The translations under genes and the position numbers were made by a program. 38,347 nucleotides of DNA from Polyangiaceae bacterium (GTDB taxonomy: Bacteria; Myxococcota_A; Polyangia; Polyangiales; Polyangiaceae), in NCBI GenBank assembly GCA_013361525.1, contig JABFXY010000230.1, forward strand, positions 1-38,347, given 5' to 3'. The number at the start of each line of letters is the position of its first letter. The stretch's first letter is position 1. The notes under the pieces are model-generated. The model did not search any database. It was not told the DNA's origin and was given only the letters and a program-made list of their open reading frames with translations. Positions 7,184 to 14,358 of this stretch are shown piece by piece.

Positions 7184-7887
7184 ATCGCCGCCTTTCGAAT
7201 CGTCTCGATCGCCTGCCGGTAGGCTTCGACGCGCGCTTCGAAGCTTGCGTCGGGCGAGAGCTTCGAAGCGGCGGAGAAGACCGAGTTGCCTGCGACGAAC
7301 GCGTTGGCGCCGACGTCGGCGACGATCTTCGCGGTCTCGCCGTTGATGCCGCCGTCGACCTCGATGATCACATCGAGACCTCGCTGCTCGATCCAGCTGC
7401 GAATCGCCTGAATCTTCGGCAGCACCGTCGGCAGGAACGATTGCCCACCGAAGCCCGGGTTCACGCTCATGATGAGGACTTGATCGACGAGCTCGAGGAC
7501 ACGTTCGATGGACGTCTCGTGGGTGTGCGGGTTCAGCACGACGCCGGCTTTGCAGCCAGCCTTGCGAATCGATTGCAGGAGGCGATGGAGGTGCGGCGAG
7601 CACTCGACGTGGACGAGCAGCCGATTTGCCCCGGCCTCGGCGAACTCGTCGATGTAGCGCTCCGGCTCGACGATCATCAGGTGCACGTCGAGGGGCTTTT
7701 TGGTCGCGCGGCGAATCGCTTGGACCACCAACGGGCCGATGGTGATGTTCGGAACGAATCGCCCGTCCATCACGTCGACATGCACCCAGTCGGCGCCGGC
7801 GGCGTCGATGGCGCGCACCTCCTCGGCCAAGCGACCAAAATCCGCGGAAAGAACCGAGGGAGCAACGATGGGGCCGTTCGGAGCCAT
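7180..7887 (-). CDS. rpe: Ribulose-phosphate 3-epimerase
   Basis: Predicted 235-residue TIM-barrel enzyme that interconverts D-ribulose 5-phosphate and D-xylulose 5-phosphate in the pentose phosphate and Calvin pathways. Diagnostic motifs are SVLSADFGRL near the N-terminus, HVDVMDGRFVPN (metal and catalytic Asp), HLMIVEP, MSVNPGFGGQ and EVDGGI. The length is typical (about 220-235). It is divergent from a GNAT gene, with 111 bp between starts, and its stop overlaps the GTG of the downstream lipoprotein gene. The ATG at 7887 gives the usual N-terminus shortly before the first strand. Confidence 0.97.
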   Translation of the reverse strand: MAPNGPIVAPSVLSADFGRLAEEVRAIDAAGADWVHVDVMDGRFVPNITIGPLVVQAIRRATKKPLDVHLMIVEPERYIDEFAEAGANRLLVHVECSPHLHRLLQSIRKAGCKAGVVLNPHTHETSIERVLELVDQVLIMSVNPGFGGQSFLPTVLPKIQAIRSWIEQRGLDVIIEVDGGINGETAKIVADVGANAFVAGNSVFSAASKLSPDASFEARVEAYRQAIETIRKAAM

Positions 7888-7998
7888 GCTGATGGGCCTT
7901 GGCTTAGCCTGCCCCCTGACCCACGGCCAGAGCGCGCTTGCTCGAACCTGACCAGGTGTAGCCGAATCGCGTTCGCTGAATTAGGCTCGGCGACGACG

Positions 7999-8472
7999 AT
8001 GGTGACGAGGCCGCTCGAGAAAGCCGACTACGACTACATCGTCCGGGTGATCGATCAGTGGTGGGAAGGGCCGACGACGGCGCTCGCCCATCCGATCTTC
8101 TTCTACGAGCTCGGACGGCTCGCGCGCGTGGTCGAGTGGGAGGACGGGCAGCTCGTCGGGTTCCTCCTCGGCTTCGTGGCCGACAGCTACCGCGGGGGCT
8201 CGCCCAGCGCGGACGGCGCCAACGCCCGCATCGGATTCGTCCACCTCGTCGGGATTCACCCCGACTTCCGCCGGCGCGGTGTGGCCGGAACGCTCTACAA
8301 GGCCTTCGAGGACGCGAGCCGCGACGCGGGATGCGTCGGCCTCAAGGCGATCACCACACACGGCAACGAAGGGTCGGTGAGGTTCCACCTCGCACAAGGA
8401 TTCACCGTCACCACCGTCGAGGACTACGCGGGACCTGGTCGCGCGCGCATCGTCTTCGAAAAGATGCTCTGA
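7999..8472 (+). CDS. GNAT-family N-acetyltransferase
   Basis: Predicted 157-residue acetyl-CoA-dependent acetyltransferase. Motif A is GIHPDFRRRGVAGTLYKAF, with the R-x-x-G-x-A pyrophosphate-binding loop. Upstream strands GFLLGFVAD and downstream GSVRFHLAQGF are typical of the fold. A DYxxI N-terminal segment and a Trp-rich helix (IDQWWEG) resemble ribosomal-protein or small-molecule acetyltransferases, but the substrate cannot be deduced. The ATG at 7999 starts the domain correctly; the frame is open far upstream but that part lies opposite rpe. The gene diverges from rpe and is followed after 72 bp by a lipoprotein gene. Confidence 0.88.
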   Translation: MVTRPLEKADYDYIVRVIDQWWEGPTTALAHPIFFYELGRLARVVEWEDGQLVGFLLGFVADSYRGGSPSADGANARIGFVHLVGIHPDFRRRGVAGTLYKAFEDASRDAGCVGLKAITTHGNEGSVRFHLAQGFTVTTVEDYAGPGRARIVFEKML

Positions 8473-8511
8473 GCTTTCGAGCGGACGTCGGGTGAAGCCT
8501 CGCGGTTTCGG

Positions 8512-8523
8512 ACCGTGCACGGT
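8512..8523. promoter_or_regulatory. 12-bp perfect palindrome upstream of lipoprotein gene
   Basis: ACCGTGCACGGT is a perfect palindrome in the 72-bp gap between the GNAT gene and the Cys-rich lipoprotein gene, 21 bp before the latter's ATG. It could be an operator for a dimeric regulator. No regulator gene adjoins it, and a chance occurrence cannot be excluded. Confidence 0.35.
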
Positions 8524-8544
8524 AGGCTAGTGACGAGCTTTCAC

Positions 8545-9354
8545 ATGCTTACACCCCGCTATTTCGCCGTGCCTTGCCTGCTTGTGTTCGCTCTCGCGTG
8601 CGCGAAGGGCGACTCGCTCGCCGGCTCGGGCGGGGGCAACGACGGCGGCGGGCCCGCCCAGGGCGGCGGCGACGGCGCGGGCAACCAGGGCGGCGACACC
8701 ACGAACGTCACCGTCATGGGGACGAACGACACGACGACGACCGGCCCGATGTGCGACGAGCAGCCGTGCAAGCTGGTCGCGCCTCAATGCGGTTGCGACG
8801 ACGGCTTCGCGTGCGTGCCCGACGGCGCGGGGTCGCGCGCCTGCATCATGGCCGGCTCGTCGGGGCAGAGCGATCTGTGCGACGAGGCAGAGCAGTGCGA
8901 GGCCGGGACGCTGTGCGTGGGCTACCCGGATCACGGGTCGAGCTGCGCGACGTTTTGCAACACCGACGACGACTGCGACGGCCCCGGCGGCAAGTGCGCG
9001 CTCGAGGTGAACGGCGCGCCGATCTGCACCGAAAACTGCGAGCTCGCGACCAGCCAGGGCTGCTTCGTCGGTTCGACGTCGTGTCAGGTGAGCATCACCG
9101 ACACGAACGAGCCGTTCACCCTTTGTGCCCCATCGGGAACCGGCGTCGCCCAGACGGTCTGCACCGACTCGAGCGGGTGTGCGCCGAGCTTCGTGTGTCT
9201 ACCGACGGACATCGGCGACAGCCGCTGCTTCCAGTGGTGCAACGTCGGCGCACCAGCTTGCCCCGGCGATTTGCCTAACTGCACGGGATTGGATGCCGCC
9301 GAAGGCGTCCCCTTGGTCATCGGCAACGTACACTACGGGGTTTGCAACCCGTGA
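8545..9354 (+). CDS. Cysteine-rich secreted lipoprotein
   Basis: Predicted 269-residue lipoprotein with lipobox FALAC (Cys19). A Gly/Asp/Asn-rich spacer (about residues 25-55) precedes a domain rich in regularly spaced cysteines: CDEQPCK, CGCDDGFAC, CDEAEQC, CATFCNTDDDCDG and later pairs. This disulfide-rich pattern is common among myxobacterial surface lipoproteins, sometimes resembling EGF-like or Dickkopf-like repeats, but I do not recognise a named family. The ATG at 8545 directly precedes the hydrophobic core; an in-frame ATG 30 bp earlier would put polar residues ahead of the signal. The gene is followed 31 bp later by a strong ribosome site and the cyclic-nucleotide-binding gene. Function is unknown; structural or adhesive surface roles are plausible. 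Confidence 0.8.
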   Translation: MLTPRYFAVPCLLVFALACAKGDSLAGSGGGNDGGGPAQGGGDGAGNQGGDTTNVTVMGTNDTTTTGPMCDEQPCKLVAPQCGCDDGFACVPDGAGSRACIMAGSSGQSDLCDEAEQCEAGTLCVGYPDHGSSCATFCNTDDDCDGPGGKCALEVNGAPICTENCELATSQGCFVGSTSCQVSITDTNEPFTLCAPSGTGVAQTVCTDSSGCAPSFVCLPTDIGDSRCFQWCNVGAPACPGDLPNCTGLDAAEGVPLVIGNVHYGVCNP

Positions 9355-9385
9355 TTTTCGGTCGTGAGCCGCAGAGGAGGAAACG

Positions 9386-9880
9386 ATGAGCGTACCGAGC
9401 GACGTGCCCAGCGTGGACGAGCTGGCCGAGATCGGCCTCTTCGGGGGCTTGGATCGCGAGGTGATCGCGAACTTCGTCCAGCGTCTGCCGATCCTTCGCC
9501 TGAGCCCGGGCGAGGTCGTCTTTCGTGAAGGCGAAACGGGCCGTGAGCTGTTCGTCTTGCTCCAAGGCGAGATGGAAGTGGTGAAGCACTCGAAGACGCA
9601 GCGCGAGTCGCGCGTCGCGATCTTCGGCCCCGGCGATTGGTTCGGGGAGATGTCGATCCTCGACATCATGCCGCGGTCGGCGACCGTTCGCGCTCTCGCA
9701 CCCGCGCGCGTCCTCAGGATGTCGGCCCACGATCTCGACGTGCTCTACCGGCGCGACATCAAGGCCTACGCCATCGTGGTGCTCAACATCGCGCGCGAGA
9801 TGTCGCGCAGGCTCCGCGTCGCGGACGGCATTCTCGCCGACGTCATGGCGAACTTGGCGGAGACCTACTCGCGGCGCTGA
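9386..9880 (+). CDS. Single-domain cyclic-nucleotide-binding protein
   Basis: Predicted 164-residue cytoplasmic protein made almost entirely of one cNMP-binding (CAP_ED) beta-barrel. The phosphate-binding cassette is intact: FGEMSILDIMPRSATV (about residues 87-102), with the Glu that contacts ribose and the Arg that contacts the cyclic phosphate. The N-terminal part LSPGEVVFREGE and the C-terminal helices are typical. No DNA-binding helix-turn-helix, kinase or channel domain follows, so it probably works as a stand-alone sensor that acts on a partner. The start is well defined by AGAGGAGG at 9373-9380 before the ATG. It follows a lipoprotein gene by 31 bp and faces two converging lipoprotein genes. 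Confidence 0.92.
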   Translation: MSVPSDVPSVDELAEIGLFGGLDREVIANFVQRLPILRLSPGEVVFREGETGRELFVLLQGEMEVVKHSKTQRESRVAIFGPGDWFGEMSILDIMPRSATVRALAPARVLRMSAHDLDVLYRRDIKAYAIVVLNIAREMSRRLRVADGILADVMANLAETYSRR

Positions 9881-9961
9881 GGGGCGTGCAGCGCGAAGAC
9901 AAACCGCAAAGACGCAAAGGGAAGAAGAAGCGCGCGAAGGTTTTTTTGAGGGCGCGTTCGC

Positions 9962-10351
9962 TCAGGCGCCGCCCTCGCCGCCTGTGCCGCCGGCTCCACC
10001 TGCTCCGCCAGCTCCACCTGCGCCGCCGGCTCCACCTTCGCCGCCGCCGGCTCCACCTGCACCACCGGCTCCACCTTCGCCGCCGCCGGCTCCACCAGCG
10101 CCGCCGGCGTTCACGCCGCCACCACCGCCGCCTTCGGAAGCACCACCACCGGGAGACGGTCCTGCGCCGCCCGCGTCGCTCCCGCCGCCGTTCGCGGCCG
10201 AGCCACCTTGCGCGCTCGTGCCGCCGTCATTCGCGGCTCCGCCGCCGTCGCCGAGCTGCGGCGGATCGGGTTGAGGATCGAAGACGCAGGCCGCGACGAA
10301 CGCGTAGCCGAGGAGCGCGAGGAACCCGACGATACGACCTGCTCGTCCCAT
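9962..10351 (-). CDS. Repeat-rich lipoprotein of the FDPQPDPP type (copy 2)
   Basis: Predicted 129-residue lipoprotein: signal with LLGYAFVAAC (Cys22), then VFDPQPDPPQ, then a tail made almost wholly of Gly, Ala, Ser and Glu (GGAGGAGG-like) to the end. It has no globular domain. It lies 1 bp after the stop of a paralogous gene with the same layout (10353-10778), so the two form a tandem operon and probably a duplication. The ATG at 10351 directly precedes the signal peptide. The tail is encoded by near-exact DNA repeats (10026-10096), so its length may vary between strains. Such tails could act as flexible surface spacers; no function is established. Confidence 0.75.
   Translation of the reverse strand: MGRAGRIVGFLALLGYAFVAACVFDPQPDPPQLGDGGGAANDGGTSAQGGSAANGGGSDAGGAGPSPGGGASEGGGGGGVNAGGAGGAGGGEGGAGGAGGAGGGEGGAGGAGGAGGAGGAGGTGGEGGA
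10026..10096. repeat. Tandem 39-bp-period direct repeat inside lipoprotein gene
   Basis: A 32-bp unit at 10026-10057 recurs exactly at 10065-10096 (period 39 bp). It encodes Gly/Ala/Glu-rich tail segments on the minus strand. Shorter GGAGGA-coding triplet repeats flank it. Repeats of this length favour slipped-strand changes in copy number. Confidence 0.75.
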
Positions 10352-10352
10352 C

Positions 10353-10778
10353 TCAGCCCGCACCGCCGCCTCCCGACGGATCGACGAGCCCGCCTCCGCT
10401 GCCGCCTGCACCACCCGCTCCGCCGGCACCACCGGCACCGCCGGCACCGCCTTCACCACCGATGCCGCCCTCGCCGCCGGAACCACCGGCGCCGCCTGCT
10501 CCACCAGCGTTGGCTCCACCCTGCGCACCACCACCCTGCGCTGCGCCGCCGTCGCTCGAGCCGCCCGAGCTCACACCACCACCTTCGCCCGCGGACTCCC
10601 CGCCGACGCCGTTCGCAGCGCCTTGACCGAAAGCTCCACCCTCGGACGAGCCACCATTCCCGTCATCCAATCCGTCCGGCGGATCGGGCTGGGGATCGAA
10701 ACAGCCCACGCCCAGGATCGACGTCGCGGTCGCAACCGCGAGCATCGAAGCGAATAGGTGTCGGCGAAGGCAAATCAT
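10353..10778 (-). CDS. Repeat-rich lipoprotein of the FDPQPDPP type (copy 1)
   Basis: Predicted 141-residue lipoprotein: signal ending ATSILGVGC (Cys26), then FDPQPDPPDGLDDG, then a Gly/Ser/Ala-rich tail with GGAGGAGG runs. The eight residues FDPQPDPP immediately after the anchor Cys are shared with the downstream paralogue, which starts 1 bp after this stop. The ATG at 10778 begins a canonical basic, hydrophobic, lipobox sequence. The upstream intergenic region of about 180 bp separates it from the divergent yggS-type gene. Both genes lack any catalytic domain. The shared motif at the start of the mature protein may mark a sorting or attachment signal, which is inference. Confidence 0.75.
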   Translation of the reverse strand: MICLRRHLFASMLAVATATSILGVGCFDPQPDPPDGLDDGNGGSSEGGAFGQGAANGVGGESAGEGGGVSSGGSSDGGAAQGGGAQGGANAGGAGGAGGSGGEGGIGGEGGAGGAGGAGGAGGAGGSGGGLVDPSGGGGAG

Positions 10779-10960
10779 CGGGCTGGAGTCAGTGTGCACC
10801 GATCGTACCACCAACTTCTCGCGGATTTTGGTCCACGAGCAGGTCTTCGGCGGCTCAGTTCGGCACAAGCCCGGCCGTGCCACGCCAGAGGTGCATCTGA
10901 CGAGTAGTCGGGCCCAAACCGTCGTGCGCGCCGGGGGGAACACTGGCAAGCTGCGCCCGC

Positions 10961-11656
10961 ATGTCCACCATCCGGGAACGGCTCGACCTCGTCCGCGCAC
11001 GCATCGCCAGCGCTGCGAGCCGGGCCGGTCGAGCAGATCCGATCCGCCTCGTCGCAGTCAGCAAGGGCCAACCCAGCCAGGCGATCGTCGAAGCCGTTTC
11101 GGCGGGCCAGATCGACATCGGCGAGAACTACGTTCAAGAGCTCTCGTCGAAGGCCCGCGAGCTCGAGCATCTCTCGGTCGCCTGGCATTTCATCGGTCAC
11201 CTTCAGCGCAACAAGGTGCGCGATGTCGTCGAGGTGGCTTCGATGATCCACACGGTGGATCGCCCCGAGCTCGCTGACGAGATCGCGAAGCGCGCGCCTC
11301 GCCCCATCGAGGTCTTGCTCGAGGTGAACGTCGCCCGCGAACCGCAGAAGTCCGGATGTGATCCCGATCTGGTGACGAGCCTCGCTTCGCACGTCTCGAA
11401 GCTCGACGGGCTCGTGCTTCGAGGCCTCATGACCGTGCCACCGGTGACCGACGATGCCGAAGGTGCACGTCCTCACTTCCGCGCGCTGCGCGAGATGGGA
11501 TCGCGCTTGGTCGACGCCGGCCTCGTGCGAGCGCCGCTCGAATTGTCGATGGGGATGTCGCACGACTTCGACGTCGCGATCGAAGAAGGCGCGACCATCG
11601 TGCGCGTCGGCACGGATATCTTCGGACCGCGCGCGGCGAAGGCACCGAAAGGCTGA
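10961..11656 (+). CDS. yggS: YggS/PLPBP-family pyridoxal-phosphate-binding protein
   Basis: Predicted 231-residue protein of the PLP-homeostasis (PROSC/YggS) family, which binds pyridoxal 5'-phosphate without known catalysis and balances vitamin B6 and amino-acid pools. Family motifs are present in order: VAVSKGQ with the PLP Lys35, DIGENYVQE, WHFIGHLQRNK, LRGLMTVPP, ELSMGMSHDFDVAIEEG and VRVGTDIFG. The length is normal. The ATG at 10961 gives the expected N-terminus. It is followed 3 bp later by rarA on the same strand, so the two are very likely co-transcribed. In many bacteria yggS lies with cell-division or proC genes; here the partner is a replication-repair ATPase. Confidence 0.95.
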   Translation: MSTIRERLDLVRARIASAASRAGRADPIRLVAVSKGQPSQAIVEAVSAGQIDIGENYVQELSSKARELEHLSVAWHFIGHLQRNKVRDVVEVASMIHTVDRPELADEIAKRAPRPIEVLLEVNVAREPQKSGCDPDLVTSLASHVSKLDGLVLRGLMTVPPVTDDAEGARPHFRALREMGSRLVDAGLVRAPLELSMGMSHDFDVAIEEGATIVRVGTDIFGPRAAKAPKG

Positions 11657-11659
11657 CGA

Positions 11660-13030
11660 ATGCCGCCTCGAAAGGCCCGCGAAGAACCCGGCGACAAGAC
11701 GCTCTTCGAGGCGGCGGAACGTCGGGACCCTTCGATCAAGGGGACCATCCCGCTCGCGGAGCGGATGCGTCCTCGCGCGTTGACGGATCTGGTCGGCCAA
11801 GAGCACCTCTTCGGTCCGAGCTCACCGCTCGCTCACGCGGTCGCGACGGATCGCGTCCGCTCGATGATCCTCTGGGGCCCGCCGGGATCGGGCAAAACGA
11901 CGCTCGCCCGCATCGTCGCCGAGATCACGAAGGCGCGCTTCGTCGCGATGAACGCGGTGCTGTCGGGCGTCGCCGACGTCCGCGAAGCGACGGCCACTGC
12001 GCGCGAGTCACGTCGAATGCAGGGCCGCCGAACGATCTTGTTCATCGACGAGATCCATCGCTTCAACAAGTCGCAGCAAGATGCGCTCTTGCCGCAGGTC
12101 GAGGATGGAACCTTCACGCTGATCGGCGCGACCACGGAGAACCCTTCGTTTTCAGTGAACGCGCCGCTCCTTTCGCGCTGCAAAGTCTATCGCCTGCGGA
12201 CGCTCAACGAGGGCGACCTCGTGCGGTTGCTCGAGCGAGCCCTCGCTTCCGAAGATGGGCTCGAAGGCCACGTTCGTGCCGAGCCCGAAGCCTTGAGCGC
12301 CATCGCGCGGCTCGCACAAGGTGATGCTCGGCGCGCGCTCACCTCACTCGAGCTCGCAGCCGACGAGGTGCAGTCTCGGGGCGAAGATTTGGTCACCGTC
12401 GCAGATGTCGCATCACACGCCGAGCACAAGACGCTGCTCTACGACAAGGCCGGTGAAGAGCACTACAACGTCATCTCGGCCTTCATCAAATCGATGCGCG
12501 GCTCGGATCCCGACGCCGCGATTTACTACCTGATGCGCATGGTCGAGGCGGGCGACGATCCGCTCTTTCTTCTTCGGCGCATGATGATCTTCGCGAGCGA
12601 AGATATCGGTAACGCCGACCCGCGCGCGCTCGAGGTCGCCGTCGCGGCGGACGCGGCCTTCCGGCGCATGGGGATGCCCGAAGGGATGTACCCGATGGCG
12701 CAGGCCGCGATCTATCTGGCGAGCGCGCCGAAGTCGAACGCCTGCAATGTCGCATGGCATGCGGCACAAGCAGCGGTGCGCGAGCACGGCGCGCTCGAGG
12801 TGCCGATGAAGCTTCGCAACGCGGTGACGAAGCTGATGAAGGACGAGGGCTACGGCAAGGGCTACCGCTACGCGCACAACGAAGAGGAGGGCTTCGCGGA
12901 AGGCGAGACGTACCTGCCGGACTCGATCGCGAGCACGCGCTTTTACGAGCCGACCGATCGCGGCTTCGAGCGCACGATCAAAGAGCGGCTCGCCGTGCTC
13001 AGGGCTCGCACCGAGAAAGAGCGTCCCTGA
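11660..13030 (+). CDS. rarA: Replication-associated recombination protein A (RarA/MgsA AAA+ ATPase)
   Basis: Predicted 456-residue clamp-loader-like AAA+ ATPase of the RarA/Mgs1/WRNIP1 family, which acts at stalled replication forks with single-stranded DNA-binding protein. Walker A is GPPGSGKTT (residues 73-81), Walker B FIDE (128-131), sensor 1 LIGATTENPSF, and the Arg-finger region follows (LLSRC). The C-terminal tetramerisation domain is recognisable from SAFIKSMRGSDPDAAIYYL, ASEDIGNADP and the closing YLPD. The length is normal. The start ATG is 3 bp after the yggS stop. The last 32 bp overlap the 3' end of a convergent small TPR gene, which is unusual for a conserved gene but leaves its reading frame intact. 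Confidence 0.97.
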   Translation: MPPRKAREEPGDKTLFEAAERRDPSIKGTIPLAERMRPRALTDLVGQEHLFGPSSPLAHAVATDRVRSMILWGPPGSGKTTLARIVAEITKARFVAMNAVLSGVADVREATATARESRRMQGRRTILFIDEIHRFNKSQQDALLPQVEDGTFTLIGATTENPSFSVNAPLLSRCKVYRLRTLNEGDLVRLLERALASEDGLEGHVRAEPEALSAIARLAQGDARRALTSLELAADEVQSRGEDLVTVADVASHAEHKTLLYDKAGEEHYNVISAFIKSMRGSDPDAAIYYLMRMVEAGDDPLFLLRRMMIFASEDIGNADPRALEVAVAADAAFRRMGMPEGMYPMAQAAIYLASAPKSNACNVAWHAAQAAVREHGALEVPMKLRNAVTKLMKDEGYGKGYRYAHNEEEGFAEGETYLPDSIASTRFYEPTDRGFERTIKERLAVLRARTEKERP

Positions 13031-13313
13031 TCTCGCCGAGCGCCTTCGCGTCGCCGGCGGACGACGCGATCTGAACGCCTTGCTCGAGCCACACACGCGC
13101 CTCCGCCGGACGAGACGCGTCGAGCAACATCGAGCCGCACATCAGATACATCGGCACGTACCGTTCGTCTTTGCCGCGCAGCGTGTCGAACGCGGCGAGC
13201 GCGTCGTCGACGCGCCCCACGTTCTTCAGCTCGAGGGCGTAGCAGTAGTGCCCGAAGCTGTCGGCTTTTCCGTCGGCGACGAGCTTCTCCAAAAACGCGA
13301 GCCGCTTGCTCAT
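12999..13313 (-). CDS. Small tetratricopeptide-repeat-like protein
   Basis: Predicted 104-residue all-helical protein. Three TPR-like helix pairs can be seen: SFGHYCYALELKNVGRVDDA (about residues 19-38), ERYVPMYLMCGSMLLDASRPAEA and WLEQGVQIASSAGDAKALGEI. This is enough for a small peptide-binding or scaffold surface with no catalytic part. It starts 3 bp after the hpt stop and is probably co-transcribed with it. Its 3' end overlaps rarA by 32 bp on the opposite strand. The role is unknown. Confidence 0.82.
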   Translation of the reverse strand: MSKRLAFLEKLVADGKADSFGHYCYALELKNVGRVDDALAAFDTLRGKDERYVPMYLMCGSMLLDASRPAEARVWLEQGVQIASSAGDAKALGEIRDALSRCEP

Positions 13314-13316
13314 GAG

Positions 13317-13841
13317 CTAGTCGCTCTCGACGAGGCTGATGGAGGGGAGGTTGCGATACTTCTCCGCCCAGTCGAGGCCGTAGCCGACGACGAACGCGTC
13401 CTTGATCGTGAAGCCGAGGTAATCGATCGGCACCTGGATGCGCGTGCGCGACGGCTTGTGCAGGAGCGCGCAGACCTTGATGCTGTTCGGCCGGCGCGTG
13501 CGGAACAGATCGAGCAAGTGCGCGATCGTGAGGCCGGTGTCGATGATGTCTTCGACGATCAGGATGTCCTCACCCTCGATCGGGCGCGAGAGATCCTGCG
13601 TGATCTGAACGACGCCGCTCGTCGTGGTGCCCTCGCCGTAGCTGCGGACACCGAGGAACTCGATGCGCATCGGCAGATCGATGGCGCGCGCGAGATCCGA
13701 CGTGAAGACGAAGCTGCCCTTCAGGACGCAGACGAGGACGAGGTTCCGCCCCCGGTACTCCTCGGTGATCTGTCGGCCGAGCTCTTTGACGCGCGCGGCG
13801 ATGTCTTCTTCCGAAATCAGCGTGACGATGCGTTGGGACAC
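13317..13841 (-). CDS. hpt: Hypoxanthine phosphoribosyltransferase
   Basis: Predicted 174-residue purine-salvage enzyme that makes IMP (and often GMP) from hypoxanthine or guanine and PRPP in the cytoplasm. The PRPP-binding motif VEDIIDTGLT (residues 96-105) is intact. LKGSF (40-44) supplies the pyrophosphate loop, SYGEGTTTSG the flexible loop, and YLGFTIKDAFVVGYGLD the C-terminal base-binding part. The length matches bacterial Hpt (about 175-185). The first codon at 13841 yields MSQRIVTLISEEDI, the usual start of the family. It diverges from the thioesterase gene with a 61-bp gap and is followed by the TPR gene. Confidence 0.97.
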   Translation of the reverse strand: MSQRIVTLISEEDIAARVKELGRQITEEYRGRNLVLVCVLKGSFVFTSDLARAIDLPMRIEFLGVRSYGEGTTTSGVVQITQDLSRPIEGEDILIVEDIIDTGLTIAHLLDLFRTRRPNSIKVCALLHKPSRTRIQVPIDYLGFTIKDAFVVGYGLDWAEKYRNLPSISLVESD

Positions 13842-13902
13842 GCGCCACCGCGTACCAAAACCGGCAGAGAGGAGCTACGGCAATTCGTGCTATGCGGGCG
13901 CC

Positions 13903-14358
13903 GTGCCTGCAAAGATCCAGACGGCCGATATCCCGCCGCATCGCACCTCGCGCTGTGATCTCCGCGTTCGCTTCGTCGAAACCGATCTGATGGGGATCGT
14001 CCACCACGGGACGTACCTCACCTACTTCGAGCTGGGCCGGGTCGACTTCCTGCACCGACGCGGCATCTCGTACGAGCAGTGGACGCGTGAAGGGATCCAC
14101 CTGCCGGTCGTGGAGACGAGGCTTCGGTATCGCAAGGCCGCGCGATTCGACGATCGACTCGTGGTCGCGTCCACGTGCGCGGAGCTCACGCGGGTAACCA
14201 TTCGGTTCGATTACCAGATCACGCGCGGCGCGGACCTGCTGTGCGAAGGCCACACGCTCCTCGCATGTGTGAGCGACGATCTCGGCCCGAAGCGGATCCC
14301 CGCGTTGATCGCCGAAGCGTTCACCAGCCCGGAGAAGCCCGAGAGCGAGTGGACCTGA
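13903..14358 (+). CDS. YbgC/4HBT-family acyl-CoA thioesterase
   Basis: Predicted 151-residue hot-dog-fold thioesterase. The family signature ETDLMGIVHHGTYLTYFELGR (split here at ETD and MGIVHHGTY) begins at residue 26, with the catalytic-type Asp28 aligned to Asp18 of E. coli YbgC. Likely substrates are short- or medium-chain acyl-CoAs or 4-hydroxybenzoyl-CoA. The start is a GTG at 13903: no in-frame ATG precedes the catalytic motif other than ones inside hpt on the other strand. The gene is divergent from hpt. Its TGA stop directly abuts the stop of the converging lipoprotein gene with no spacer. YbgC often sits with tol-pal genes, which are not seen here. Confidence 0.9.
   Translation: MPAKIQTADIPPHRTSRCDLRVRFVETDLMGIVHHGTYLTYFELGRVDFLHRRGISYEQWTREGIHLPVVETRLRYRKAARFDDRLVVASTCAELTRVTIRFDYQITRGADLLCEGHTLLACVSDDLGPKRIPALIAEAFTSPEKPESEWT

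Noticed and set aside
9962..10530. Triplet-rich tract considered as a CRISPR or minisatellite
   Set aside because: The repeats are in-frame Gly/Ala codons of two lipoprotein genes, without spacers or palindromic units.
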